Assembly: GCA_029204225.1 (NCBI GenBank)
Contig: CM055111.1
Coordinates: 45,645,255-45,707,254 of the forward strand
Length of the DNA stretch: 62,000 bases
Reading direction: 5' to 3'
Source: Diphasiastrum complanatum
Lineage: Eukaryota; Streptophyta; Lycopodiopsida; Lycopodiales; Lycopodiaceae
Both the position numbers and the translations under genes were made by a program. The notes beneath the pieces are model-generated. The model saw nothing but the letters and a program-made list of their open reading frames with translations, did no database searches and was not told where the DNA came from. This document shows, piece by piece, positions 25,073 through 36,872 of the stretch (positions are counted from its first letter, which is position 1; every line of letters starts with the position of its first letter).

Positions 25073-26460
25073 GTATATTGTCCCTTGTAGGGACATTCCG
25101 CAATTCTGTGCCCTTCACCTCATCCGTAGCAGCCGTAATCTCTTCCGCCTTGACGCTGAGTTTGAGCTGCATAGGCCACAACAAATTCATTTATGGCAAG
25201 ATCCATAAATGGTTCATCTGGTCCATACCATTGTTGCTGCTTAGGTTGAAGTGGCATTTGCATCTCTGGTTCTGCTGTTGTCAGGTTTACATGGGCCACT
25301 TGTTGATTGGCTAGCCCTGGTGGTGCAGGTAAGGCCATATGTTGTTGTTGATTCGGTGCGCCATACCTTGGTGCCACGTTGGGTGCCCCTTGATGGTAAG
25401 GATAAGAAGTCTGATAAGGACTTCTCTTCTGTTGAACAATCCGGGAGTTAAACGGGCAAAATGTCGTATCGTGCAATGTTGCATTGCACAGATGGCAAAT
25501 CTATGTGTTAGTCTCATATTTTGCTTTAGGACTGGAGACTCATTCGTTGTATGGTTTTGTGTGCACACTGAACACCATACATTCTCCCGTCTTGGATACT
25601 ATAGCTAGTTTGGTTCCGGTTGATGTGACATTACTACTACGGCTCCCTGTAAAGCTTTCAGTTTCTGGTCAAACTGCGCCATAAGTTGCTCCATCTGTTG
25701 TTTGTGTAATTTTGTCATTTGCTCCAACAACAGTTCTGTGGATAGAGCAGATGTGTTTGATGATGATGATGCTAACAAGAGAGTAGGTGTGTGGGTAGAT
25801 GGATATTCGTCATCAGATCCCTCATCCTCTTCCCTGATGGCATCTTCCATAGCTTCTTTCAGAGTAGTGTACTGCTCCCATCGTTTCAGTTCTCTTCTGA
25901 TGCTTCGTGGTAGTCCGGCTAGGAACCACATGATCACCACGTGATCGGGAGTTAGGGCTGCACTGCACTCGGATCATAAGTGTTTGACCTGCTCAATATA
26001 GTCCCTGACCCTTTCTCGTTTTCCCATCTTGACTTTGCTCAGCAGGAGGAACGAGTCTTCCAAGAACTTTCTTGGTTTAAAGCGCATAATGAGAGCCGCT
26101 TTAACTGCTTCCCAGGTAGATTTTTTGTCCTTTGATAGGTTGAAAAACCAATCCTGAGCCACTGCCAATAAGGACATGGGGAAGAGCATTAGCTTCTCCG
26201 CAGGTGTCCGTTTGCCATAGATTTCACAAGCTTGCTCATAGATCTAGAGGAATCAGATGGGATCCAATGATCCGTCATATTTGGATATTTCCATCCATGG
26301 TGCTCTTCAGACTGCTTGCAAGGGAGCGACAGGTACGGGTTGGCCCATTGGATCCATTGTTGTTGGTTCTGTCTCTTGTTGCACAGCTACTAATCTAGAA
26401 AGGTGTGGTGCTTGATTTGCTATCCTTCATGCTATTGATCGTCCCGATCTCAGATTGATC
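25073..26460 (-). pseudogene. Ty3/gypsy gag (Retrotrans_gag type) with zinc-knuckle region
   Basis: Minus strand. 26189-25974 encodes the gag core (MLFPMSLLAVAQDWFFNLSKDKKSTWEAVKAALIMRFKPRKF...MGKRERVRDYIEQVKHL). A stop near 25970 separates this from MWFLAGLPRSIRRELKRWEQYTTLKEAMEDAIREEDEG (25940-25605). Next is a Gln/Pro-rich segment (25476-25120), and the first CCHC-type knuckle near 25130-25080 has its second Cys codon turned into TGA. Closely related to 61650-60148. The 5-prime side ends at about 26530, where similarity to the other copy stops. Confidence 0.85.
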
Positions 26461-26725
26461 TGATGATGGGTTCCAAAGTGACTGGATCTTGCTTATACAG
26501 TAGGATGCAGTCTGGATCTCAAGGATAACACTTAAACTTTTGACTTGCCATAACTTTTTAATCGTAGCTCAAAAGTATGTCATGTAACATGTCATTGAAA
26601 AGCCATTGTTGAGCGCTTTCCAATGCACCAAAATTCACTAAATTTGGACTTACCACTAAAAAGTTATGCCATTTTTAGTGTGGAATCAAAATGTGGGTTC
26701 AAAAAGTTACGTTACGTAGCTTGGT
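26461..26725. other. Gypsy leader/LTR remnant and junction
   Basis: Shares TTGCTTATACAGTAGGATGCAG with the other gypsy copy (about 61680-61700) and then diverges. It contains CATAACTTTTTAATCG-like sequence reminiscent of 61775. No gene. Boundary to the plus-strand RT pseudogene is near 26.72 kb. Confidence 0.4.
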
Positions 26726-27753
26726 ATGTTGCCACCCTTCCTCATGGAAGGAGCTGGCCTTAAGGCGAATACATACAAGAGTATCCTTAGAGCTGATACG
26801 ATTTTACATTGGCAATGTGAGTCATCAATGGATTTCTATCTAAACCTACCATCTCTGATTACCAATATGTGGGTCGCAGATATCTCAAATGTTATGAGAA
26901 TATTTCCCTAGATGGCCTAGAGGGTTTAAAAACTGTCATGAAAAAGACAATAAAATATGCCTTTAAATATTCCAGACGTGAACTTATATACTTTAAATGG
27001 AATCATTCACGTGAAGTTTTCAATTGGTCTTGGAAGGCAAAACAATCACAAGACTGGCATACTTTGGATATAAACTTACTCTATGAATGGAACGACTTCT
27101 TGATTGATAATTGTATTGTTAGACTTGGAAACAAAACCTGGAGACAGATACAAGATATTCCTATGGGTTTTTCCTGCTCACCTACATGGTGCAATTGGTA
27201 TCTTTTCTTTTTTGAAGCACAATTTATTAAGAGACTTGCTAAACTGGGCCTGACCTCATTCATGAATGACTTTCAACATTCTTTTAGATATATAGATGAC
27301 ATTTGCTTCATCAATAACCCTAATATCAAACTTTTCATGGACAAAACACAATTAAGGAACCCTGATAACCTGTTTTGGATCTATCCTTTAAACTTTCTAG
27401 AAATAGAAAGAAAAATGACTGCAAGGAGTAAAAACAGCTTTTTAAATATTTCTATTACCTTCGATAGTAAATCCGGTCTGACTTGTCTTTCTAAATACGA
27501 CAAATGAAGAGAACTACCCTTTCCTTACTTACAATATATACATCTGGCTTCAAACATACCAATCTATAATTCATATAAGGTTATTATTTCACAAGTCATT
27601 GCCGCAATGTACTGTTGTAACTTGCAAGAGACTTTTCTTAACGAGGTTGGAATACTTGTTGATGCTTTTCAAATAAATGGTTTTATGAGAGATAAGCTCT
27701 GTTGTATCACCAATAAGCTACTTTTTTCGAAATCGTTCCCCAGCTTGTCATAA
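26726..27753 (+). pseudogene. YIDD reverse transcriptase, Penelope-like type, broken
   Basis: Two overlapping frames. 26726-26911 ends with LITNMWVADIS, carrying the motif A aspartate. The second frame takes up at about 26885 with KCYENISLDGLEGL, so a one-base shift lies at 26.88 kb. Then follow WRQIQDIPMGFSCSPTWCN (motif B region), FRYIDDICFINN (motif C, YIDD), YPLNFLEIERK and FLNISITFD. A TGA at 27505-27507 interrupts a YDK-R motif. The frame remains open for 81 more codons with SNIPIYNSYKVIISQVIAA, ending at 27753. Motif order and the long insertion before motif B fit a reverse transcriptase unlike LTR elements. I favour Penelope-like or a related protist/invertebrate-type RT family. No GIY-YIG nuclease seen nearby. 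Confidence 0.75.
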
Positions 27754-27857
27754 ATGTTACCTCATGATATTGATGTTCTTTTGGTGGGCAGTTAGCATTC
27801 CCTTTCGAGGAGCTAACTGCCCTCGAAGGGATTCACTAATTGCAAGTCGGTTGGTGG

Positions 27858-29847
<1,990 letters not shown>

Positions 29848-30089
29848 CCCTCAGTGAGTGAGACTGAAGCGTGTCTTCTATATATTTCCTATGAAGTGAG
29901 CAAGCACACCTCTAGAGAGTACAAGTGCGTCACTCCATTGAATAACTCTAGTTAATAGATGAGTTACATATACATGTACATTATACCATTAAAGGTATAT
30001 TTAACTATGAGTTTAAATTACTCTAGTTTAAGATGGCGATTTGAATCTAGTCGATTCGCATAGGTGACTGGATTAAGGCTGTTTCAGAC

Positions 30090-31390
30090 ATTGTTTCAAT
30101 TCTGGAGGTCTTGTCCTTTAGTGCAAGACAAGTCTTCAACAATTATATCCCGAAAAATGATATAGGCCTCTTCATCCAATGCATATTTTCATATTCAAGT
30201 AACTAAGTAAGGGCTGCAGCAATCGAGGCATGGTTCTAGATAAATCTTTGGTAATAACCCATATGTCTTGAGAAACCTCTTAGTTCACGTAGATTCGTTG
30301 GTATCAGCATATTCTTTATAACCTCGACTTTATCTTTGTCGACTTCTATTCATCTGTTGGATATTTTGTGCCCCAAAAGTATACCTTCTCTCATACCAAA
30401 AAAAGATTAATGGGGTGAAGGGACAAACAAGTGTCTCGACACCTCTGTAATGTAAGTTTCACCTTTTGGATATGAGATTTGATATCACTGTACACATAGA
30501 AATCATCAATGAAAATTTTGAGAAATGTTCTTAGGAACACAGCGAAAATTGACATTATAATTCTTTGAAAAGTCGCTGGCACATTGCAAAGACCAAAGGG
30601 CATTTTATTGTAGGCATAAGTGCCCCAATCTTAAGTAAAAGTGGTATTCGAACGATCCTCCTTCCTTGCTCCAACTTGGTTATAACCAGAGAAACCATCA
30701 TAGAAACTATAACATTCTTGTCTAGCAACCTGGTCTAGAATTGAAGGGTAATGGATGGTGATCTTTCTTGGTAGCAGCATTTAGTTTTTTGAAATTCTGG
30801 CAAATTTAAATTTTTCCAGTCTTCTTCTTTAGAACTACAACAATAGGAGACACCCATTCGCTACTTAAGATGGGATAGATGATTCCTGCATTAAGGTGCT
30901 TGTTGAGTTCATCTTTCACCATAAGAGAGTACCTCGGATTTAGACGATACTATCTCTGTCGGAACAACATCTTTTTCAAGATCAATTCGGTGCTCGCCAA
31001 ATTTAGCAAGGATCCCTTTCAAGTCTTCAAATGACCATGCAAATACATCTTGGTACTTTGAAACATGCACAAATTTGCCAAGTGCAAATTCAATTAACTC
31101 CATTGAATCTGGTAAAATAATATCTTCCGTCATACTGGCCTTCGTATGGTCATGAATTTCTTGCATGACTGTCTCCATAAATTTATTCTTGTCATCAGCC
31201 TAGGGTTTATTACCAAATTCTTGTTCGGATTTGTCAGATTCATCAGATTCATCCTCAGCATCTTTTTTCTCATAAAATTCGAAATATTTAACTTCGATAT
31301 CTGAATTAGTAGAGTATGTATTGAGTGCATAAGAAGAATCTTCAAAGGTAAAACTTGTGTCGGACATTGGAGTTTCTCCTTCATATCTAT
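30090..31390 (-). pseudogene. Ty3/gypsy RT-RNase H region, heavily decayed
   Basis: Minus strand. 31178-30909 encodes a block with KYQDVFAWSFEDLKGI and HRIDLEKDVVP (pre-RT region). RT remains include FEI-LVNLNA-like traces, then MPFGLCNVPATFQRIIMSIF and KIFIDDFYVYS (motif C as FIDD) at 30603-30480. Beyond 30390 there are traces of the GYYRRFI-type connection and RNase H start in shifting frames. It differs from the 19.6 and 58 kb gypsy family in the pre-RT block, so it is another lineage. No LTR found. Confidence 0.8.
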
Positions 31391-31542
31391 CTCGACTCTA
31401 GGTTATAATTTATTCTGTGGCTTTCCATGATTATTAGTTTCGCCGGTGAAATCTTAGTTCTCTGGACTTCCAATGTACACTTGCATTAGATTGATAAAGG
31501 CAAGGCCGTTCAATCAACACAAAATAAGAGGACAAACACACA

Positions 31543-31544
<2 letters not shown>

Positions 31545-31627
<83 letters not shown>
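31545..31627. repeat. (CT)n microsatellite with ACAC flanks
   Basis: About 83 bases of CT repeat following ACACACAC. The surrounding 150 bp is enriched in CACACA blocks. Confidence 0.97.
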
Positions 31628-31631
<4 letters not shown>

Positions 31632-31821
31632 CCGACACACACATAGACATACACACACAATTATATACACAAGCTTAGCTCTCGTTCTCTCTTAGATGCA
31701 CACACAATGTACGCACCCAAATAGGAATATATCACACACAATCTCACAAACTTAGCTGACTTGTTTTCTCTCACACATGTGCACACCCACACATGAACTT
31801 AACAAGTTTTTATCTGTCTAA

Positions 31822-31945
<124 letters not shown>

Positions 31946-32282
31946 ATTAAGATATTGGGTTGCTATCATTCAACAAATATAAGACATGTTATTTAACTAA
32001 AATTGTAAGCTATATTATTTTATTATTTTGAAAGGTTATTTTAGTATTTTCAAAATCAATACTTTTTGTATATGCTGCCCTGGCCTTTCTGATGCCTCCG
32101 AGACTGTGTCTTCATTCCCCACTAATAACTATGAGCTCCAAAACTTGCAAAATACATCAAGAAGAATTTCTTCCAGCCGTTTTTGTCTCTCCAAGCTTTC
32201 ACCTCCTGTGAATTACTTTCTCACTTTGTTGCTGAGCCTGTGACAAGCTGTATCCATTGATCAGGCACGCATGACTATCGTA

Positions 32283-32294
32283 GCTCTGATACCA
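32283..32294 (-). other. Copia primer binding site (initiator-Met tRNA)
   Basis: Minus strand TGGTATCAGAGC directly next to an LTR end. The downstream leader (32280-32040) is short and leads to no recognisable gag, so the internal region is lost. Confidence 0.88.
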
Positions 32295-32552
32295 TGTCAA
32301 CAATCAGAAATGCAACATCAAGCATTCACCATAAACAATCACCAAGACGGAAGAAGAACACGCAATATCACTCTATCACACTAACTTCATACTGAATATA
32401 AAATGTACATATAAACCCTAAACCCTGATAGAGAGAGAAAACCTACGAATAGACTAATACACTAGCCTACGGCTAATTACAGCTGGTAACAGCTGTCAAC
32501 ATTATTGTACATCGTAAATAGTATCAATGAAGTTTATCATTGATTTCTAACA
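32295..32552 (-). repeat. Copia 5-prime LTR, 258 bp
   Basis: On the minus strand it begins TGTTAGAAATCA and ends TTGTTGACA next to the primer binding site. It contains TCTCTCTATCAGGGTTTAGG. Different in sequence and length from the 661-bp LTR at 24.3 kb, so it belongs to another copia family. No partner LTR or target duplication identified. Confidence 0.82.
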
Positions 32553-32758
32553 CAACACAAAGGTAAATTACACATTAGAGTTTACATATTTGATAACCAC
32601 AACATTTTTAGAATAGTTTTTTTTAATATATTTAAAATATATTTAAATACTAATAAACCAATACACTTAAAGAAGAAATCTTATTTTTTCTTACAGAGTT
32701 GCACTTTTTAAAATAGTTAGCACATGTACTGTAGTAGTTCTTCTGTCACCTCTTCCTT

Positions 32759-33364
32759 CTAAAGCATCCTTTGTGATAGAGAATCATATGAAATCAAGTC
32801 AGCAACTGTAGCCACTGGGTAAGGATTTATGATAAAATCCTCTATTAAGCATTTGACAAAATCCTTGTTCAGAGATTTGTAGACAAGCTTTGCATGTGCA
32901 CAATCACAAAGCGTAACGTCTATTAGGAAGGTCTTATTTTTTCCAAATGGATACCAGTCATTGTACTTACTCCACATCGCTTTACCAGCACCCTTTGATG
33001 ATGCTATTAGCGACGAACCAATTTTACTCTCCACAATATCCAGAGGCAACCTAAGCATTTCACCCATATTTTGAATGTGATCTGCAGAAACCGGTCCCTT
33101 TTCCTTATTTGTGTTTGACTTCTTCACTCTTGATGTACTCCCTTCTTTTTCAGAGCTTTCGGTTTTTTTCTTTTTTCGTTTGGGATATTCTAGCTCTGTA
33201 GGGATCATCGCTTTACTCTTGTCTTTTGTCTTTGAACTCTTGCACAAATCCGAAGGCCTAGATGCTATTGGGAGTGCAACTACTTTTTCTCCTTGGGTCT
33301 TTTTTCCCACATAAGACGTCACCATTTTCCTGGACACTTTAATTTGTCTTTCAAATACATGCAT
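32759..33364 (-). CDS. Unidentified 201-codon lysine-rich protein
   Basis: A single uninterrupted frame, one of the few in the window without lesions. It starts MHVFERQIKVSRKM, has a strongly basic middle with PKRKKKKTESSEKEG (a good nuclear-localisation-like cluster, about residues 62-76) and a C-terminal part with hydrophobic and aromatic residues (MWSKYNDWYPFGKNKTFLIDV). I do not recognise the family. It starts about 40 bp from the satellite-like array at 33.4 kb and could be an exon, with introns or lost exons outside, or part of a mobile element. No promoter seen. Confidence 0.45.
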   Translation of the reverse strand: MHVFERQIKVSRKMVTSYVGKKTQGEKVVALPIASRPSDLCKSSKTKDKSKAMIPTELEYPKRKKKKTESSEKEGSTSRVKKSNTNKEKGPVSADHIQNMGEMLRLPLDIVESKIGSSLIASSKGAGKAMWSKYNDWYPFGKNKTFLIDVTLCDCAHAKLVYKSLNKDFVKCLIEDFIINPYPVATVADLISYDSLSQRML

Positions 33365-33402
33365 ATCACATACATTAGATAAATCATTATTCTTTAAAAA
33401 TG

Positions 33403-36010
33403 AATCGATGAACTCAGTTCGTCAACTCTCATGCAAAAATAAACTCTTGATGTAATCGTAAAATAACAATTAATCTTTTCTATATCCTTTCTTATATATT
33501 ATAGCTTTTGTTGATATGGTCCTTTCCACACAGATATTATTTAGTAGATTGTCAAAGCAAATAGCCATCATAATACCCTTGGGACTTACCAATAACGCAG
33601 ACCATATAATTATTATGACAACACTCCTGTCATTTTTGAAATAATCTCGATGAACTTGGTTCGTCAACTGGACATGTTTACGATTAATTGTGTTTGCATT
33701 CTATATCCCAACCATAGTAATGTTGACGAACTAAGTTCATCAACTATCACTCCTAATAAAAGAAAAACTTCATTAACTATAAAGCAATAACTATTCTTCA
33801 CATGGTGACCACATAAATAAATAGCGTTTTATCAAGACAACATCTTGTTGAACTTAGTCTGTCAACTAGACATAGCTATAATTAAGTTTTCATTTCAATT
33901 CTATTCCTACAGCATTGGTGTTGTTGTTCGTCAACTCTCATGCAAAAATAAAATCTTGAAGTGATCGTAACATAATAATTAATCTTTCTTATATCCTTTC
34001 TTATATATTATAGCTCTTGTTGATACGGTCCTTTCCATGCAACTATTATTTAGCAAATTGTCAAAAAAGAATAACCATTACAATGCCCTTTGTACTTGTC
34101 AACAACGTGGACCATATAATCATTACTCGACAACTTTGTTGTTTTTGAAATAATCTTGGTGAACTTGGTTCGTCAACCGAACATGGTTATGATTTCATCG
34201 TTTGCATTCTATAGCACAACCATAGGTAATGTTGATGAACTGAGTTCGTCATCTATCACTCATAATAAAAACATTGCCATAAGATCTAAAACAATAATTA
34301 TTCTTCACATGGTTACCACATAAATAAATAACGCTTTACTATAAACAATCGTAAAAGTTTAGTATAATTAGTTGTTGGATTTGTTTTAGCTCACTTTGTT
34401 AAAAAATAAAGACAGCATTAGCAATAATGTAAAATGTGGGCAATTTCATTGTAAGCAGTTGTTGAAACCAATATACTTTAATCAAAACAACAATCTTGTT
34501 GAACTTAGTTCGTCAACTAGACATATCTATAATTTTTTTTTCATTTCCATTCTATTCCTAGAACATTGATATAGTTGACGAAGTCAGTTCGGCAACTCTC
34601 TTGCAAAAATAAACTCTTGATGTAATCATAAAATAATAGTTAATCTTTCTTATATCCTTTCTTATATATTATATATTTTGTTAATATGGTCCTTTCCACA
34701 CAGATATTATTCAGCAGATTGTCAAAACAAATAGCCATCATAATACCCTTGGGACTTACCAATAATGTTGACCATAAAATTATTATGACAACACCTTTTT
34801 GAAATAATCTCGATGAATTTGATTCATCAACTGGACATGTTTACGATTAATTTGTTTGCATTCTATATTCACAATCATAGGTAATGTTGACGAACTAAGT
34901 TCATCAACTATCACTCATAATAAAAACATTGTCATTAAATATAAAGCAATAATTATTCCTCACATGGTGACCACATAAATAAATAGCATTTTATCAAGAC
35001 AACATCTTGTTGAACTTATTTCGTCAACTAGACATAGCTATAATTAAGTTTTCATTTCAATTCTATTCCTACGACATTGGTGTTGTTGATGAACCCAGTT
35101 CATCAACTCTCATGCACAAATAAAATCTTGAAGTGATCGTAAAATAATAATTTATCTTTCTTATATCCTTTCTTATATATTATAGCTCTTGTTGATATGG
35201 TCCTTTCCATACAACTATTATTTATCAAATGTCATAACAAAATAGATCTTGCAATACCCTTGGTACTTATCAATAACGCGGACCATATAATTATTACTCA
35301 ACAGTTCTGTCGTTTTTGAAATAATCTTGGAGAACTTGGTTCGTCAACCAAACATGGTTATGATTTCATCATTTGCATTCTACAGCACAACCATAGGTAA
35401 TGTTAACGAACTGAGTTCATCAACTATCACTCATAATAAAAACATTGCCATTAAATATACAGCAATAATCATTCTTCACATGGTTACCACATAAATAAAT
35501 AGTGATTTACTATAAACAATCGTAAAAGTTTGGTGTAATTGGTTGTTGGAATTTTTTTGAGCTCACTTTGTGAAAAATAAGGACAACATAGTTATAGTGT
35601 TAGATTTGGGCACTTTTATTGAAAGCAATTGATGATTTTTAATATATCACAAAAACAATATACTTTTATTAAGACAACAATCTTGTGAACTAGACATAGC
35701 TATGATTAAGGTTTCATTTCCATTCAATTCCTACAACATTGGTATTGTACATGAACTCAGTTCATTAACTCCCATATTAAGGTTGTTGGCTCAATTGGTT
35801 ATCTTGACATCCAAAGTTTCGAGCTTTCCTTGGAAACCAAGAAACATTAACTCTCATGCAAAAATAAAATCTTGAAGTAATTGTAAAATATTAATTAATA
35901 CTTCTTATATCTTATATCCTTTCTTACATATTATAATTGTTTTTTCAAATAATCCTTTCCAAACAACTATTATTTAGTAGATTGTCATGAGAAATAGCCA
36001 TCATAAGGCC
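33403..36010. repeat. Satellite-like higher-order tandem array
   Basis: A CTCTCATGCAAAAATAAA-type start recurs at about 33425, 33940, 34598, 35107 and 35853. Units alternate between a short type (about 510 bp) and a long type (about 660 bp, 745 bp with an insertion), giving a two-part repeat of roughly 1.17 kb present twice plus a partial. Within units, GAACTNAGTTCRTCAAC motifs recur about every 250 bp and often form an inverted repeat (TGACGAACTNAGTTCGTCA-like). Units differ by substitutions and small indels, so the array is not recent. Confidence 0.85.
35776..35845 (+). mobile_element. tRNA-derived (SINE-like) 70-bp insertion
   Basis: Present only in the last long unit of the array. It has an A-box-like TGGCTCAATTGG and a B-box-like GTTTCGAGCTTT, as in a tRNA gene, and is flanked by a near-perfect 12-bp duplication (ATTAACTCCCAT at 35764-35775, ATTAACTCTCAT at 35846-35857). 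Length and flanks fit retroposition of a tRNA-like RNA or a short SINE head. There is no poly(A) tail. Confidence 0.65.
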
Positions 36011-36584
36011 CTTATTACGTCGAACTTGCACTATCAAACCTAAACATGTAGGCATCACATAGGCTTGACACATAGGCATCACATAGTTGCAAACTATGTC
36101 AAGGGGCTAATAATCACGCTAAATTTGAAACTTACTTTGATTTACTTCACATTCATAGCAACCTACAAGTTTGTTCTCTTTGTATTTAGAGGAAGGAAGT
36201 ATCACCCCCGGTATGGGAGAGCATGGAGGGAACTTCAAAATTGAAGAGCATGCATAAAGGCAGGAGAGCACGGAGGGAAAGGCAGGAGAGTAATGGATTG
36301 AACAACATGAGAGCGGTGGAGGCAAAGGCAGTTGAGATAGAGAATGAGGGCAGTTGGCTGTGGGACTCTGACCCTACTTGTTTCCAAAATTTACAATAAA
36401 GGGTAACCATTTTCTAATTGGAGTTAATATCACGGCGCCTTCTCGTGGCCACAGCCAGCGAGCCAGCTGGGGGGGAGGGTAAACCGCACCACCAGAGGGT
36501 GATGCGGCAGCCATTTCTCGGTCCGCCGCCCATCCCACTGGGGGATGGGCTCTGCACCCTCACTTTTGAGAAAGAATCAACAAT
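36011..36584. other. Non-coding stretch with short GC-rich patch
   Basis: 36028-36095 has a small duplication around TAGGCATCACATAG. 36430-36560 is GC-rich (GGGGGGGAGGG, CCGCCGCCCATCCC) against an AT-rich background. No gene recognised. Confidence 0.4.
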
Positions 36585-36833
36585 ATGGTGCCACTTAAAA
36601 TGTATTGCTCTTTTGTGCTGGTAGTTCGGATAGTTACTGTGGGAGCTATGGAAGCTCCTGCTGAAGAGAAATCCACATCTTATATTGTAAGGATGGACAA
36701 GTCCCTCATGCCCCTTGCTTGTATGCATAGTTATCAGGTCAAACAGAGATGGCTGGCTACGGAGCTAAAATCAAGGCTTTGGCTTAAGAAGTTTAGACCA
36801 TTTTTTGTAGCCAAGCTATGTATGGATTACTAA
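36585..36833 (+). pseudogene. Subtilisin-like protease propeptide fragment
   Basis: The frame begins MVPLKMYCSFVLVVRIVTVGAM, a plausible signal peptide (about residues 5-21), then KSTSYIVRMDKSLMP (about 30-43), the hallmark start of the Inhibitor_I9 propeptide of plant subtilases (TYIVHMDKSxMP). In the family about 700 residues of protease follow. Here homology ends near residue 46, exactly where an inverted-repeat element begins at 36722. No catalytic Asp, His or Ser region is found downstream. A first-exon relic of a secreted serine protease gene. Confidence 0.7.
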
Positions 36834-36872
36834 GCTTATATCCTCATTAAACTTACCTGATAACTATGCATA
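36722..36872. mobile_element. Palindromic MITE-like element, 151 bp
   Basis: Bounded by a perfect 18-bp inverted repeat, TATGCATAGTTATCAGGT at 36722-36739 and its complement at 36855-36872. The interior also has partly complementary arms (TGGCTGGCTAC near 36750 and GTAGCCAAGCTA near 36808), so the whole can fold. No clear target-site duplication. It interrupts the subtilase fragment. Confidence 0.6.

Noticed and set aside
33403-36010. Could the regularly spaced repeats be a CRISPR array?
   Set aside because: The sequence is eukaryotic, repeats are long and diverged, spacing is about 250 bp and the segments between motifs are themselves repeated. No cas genes.
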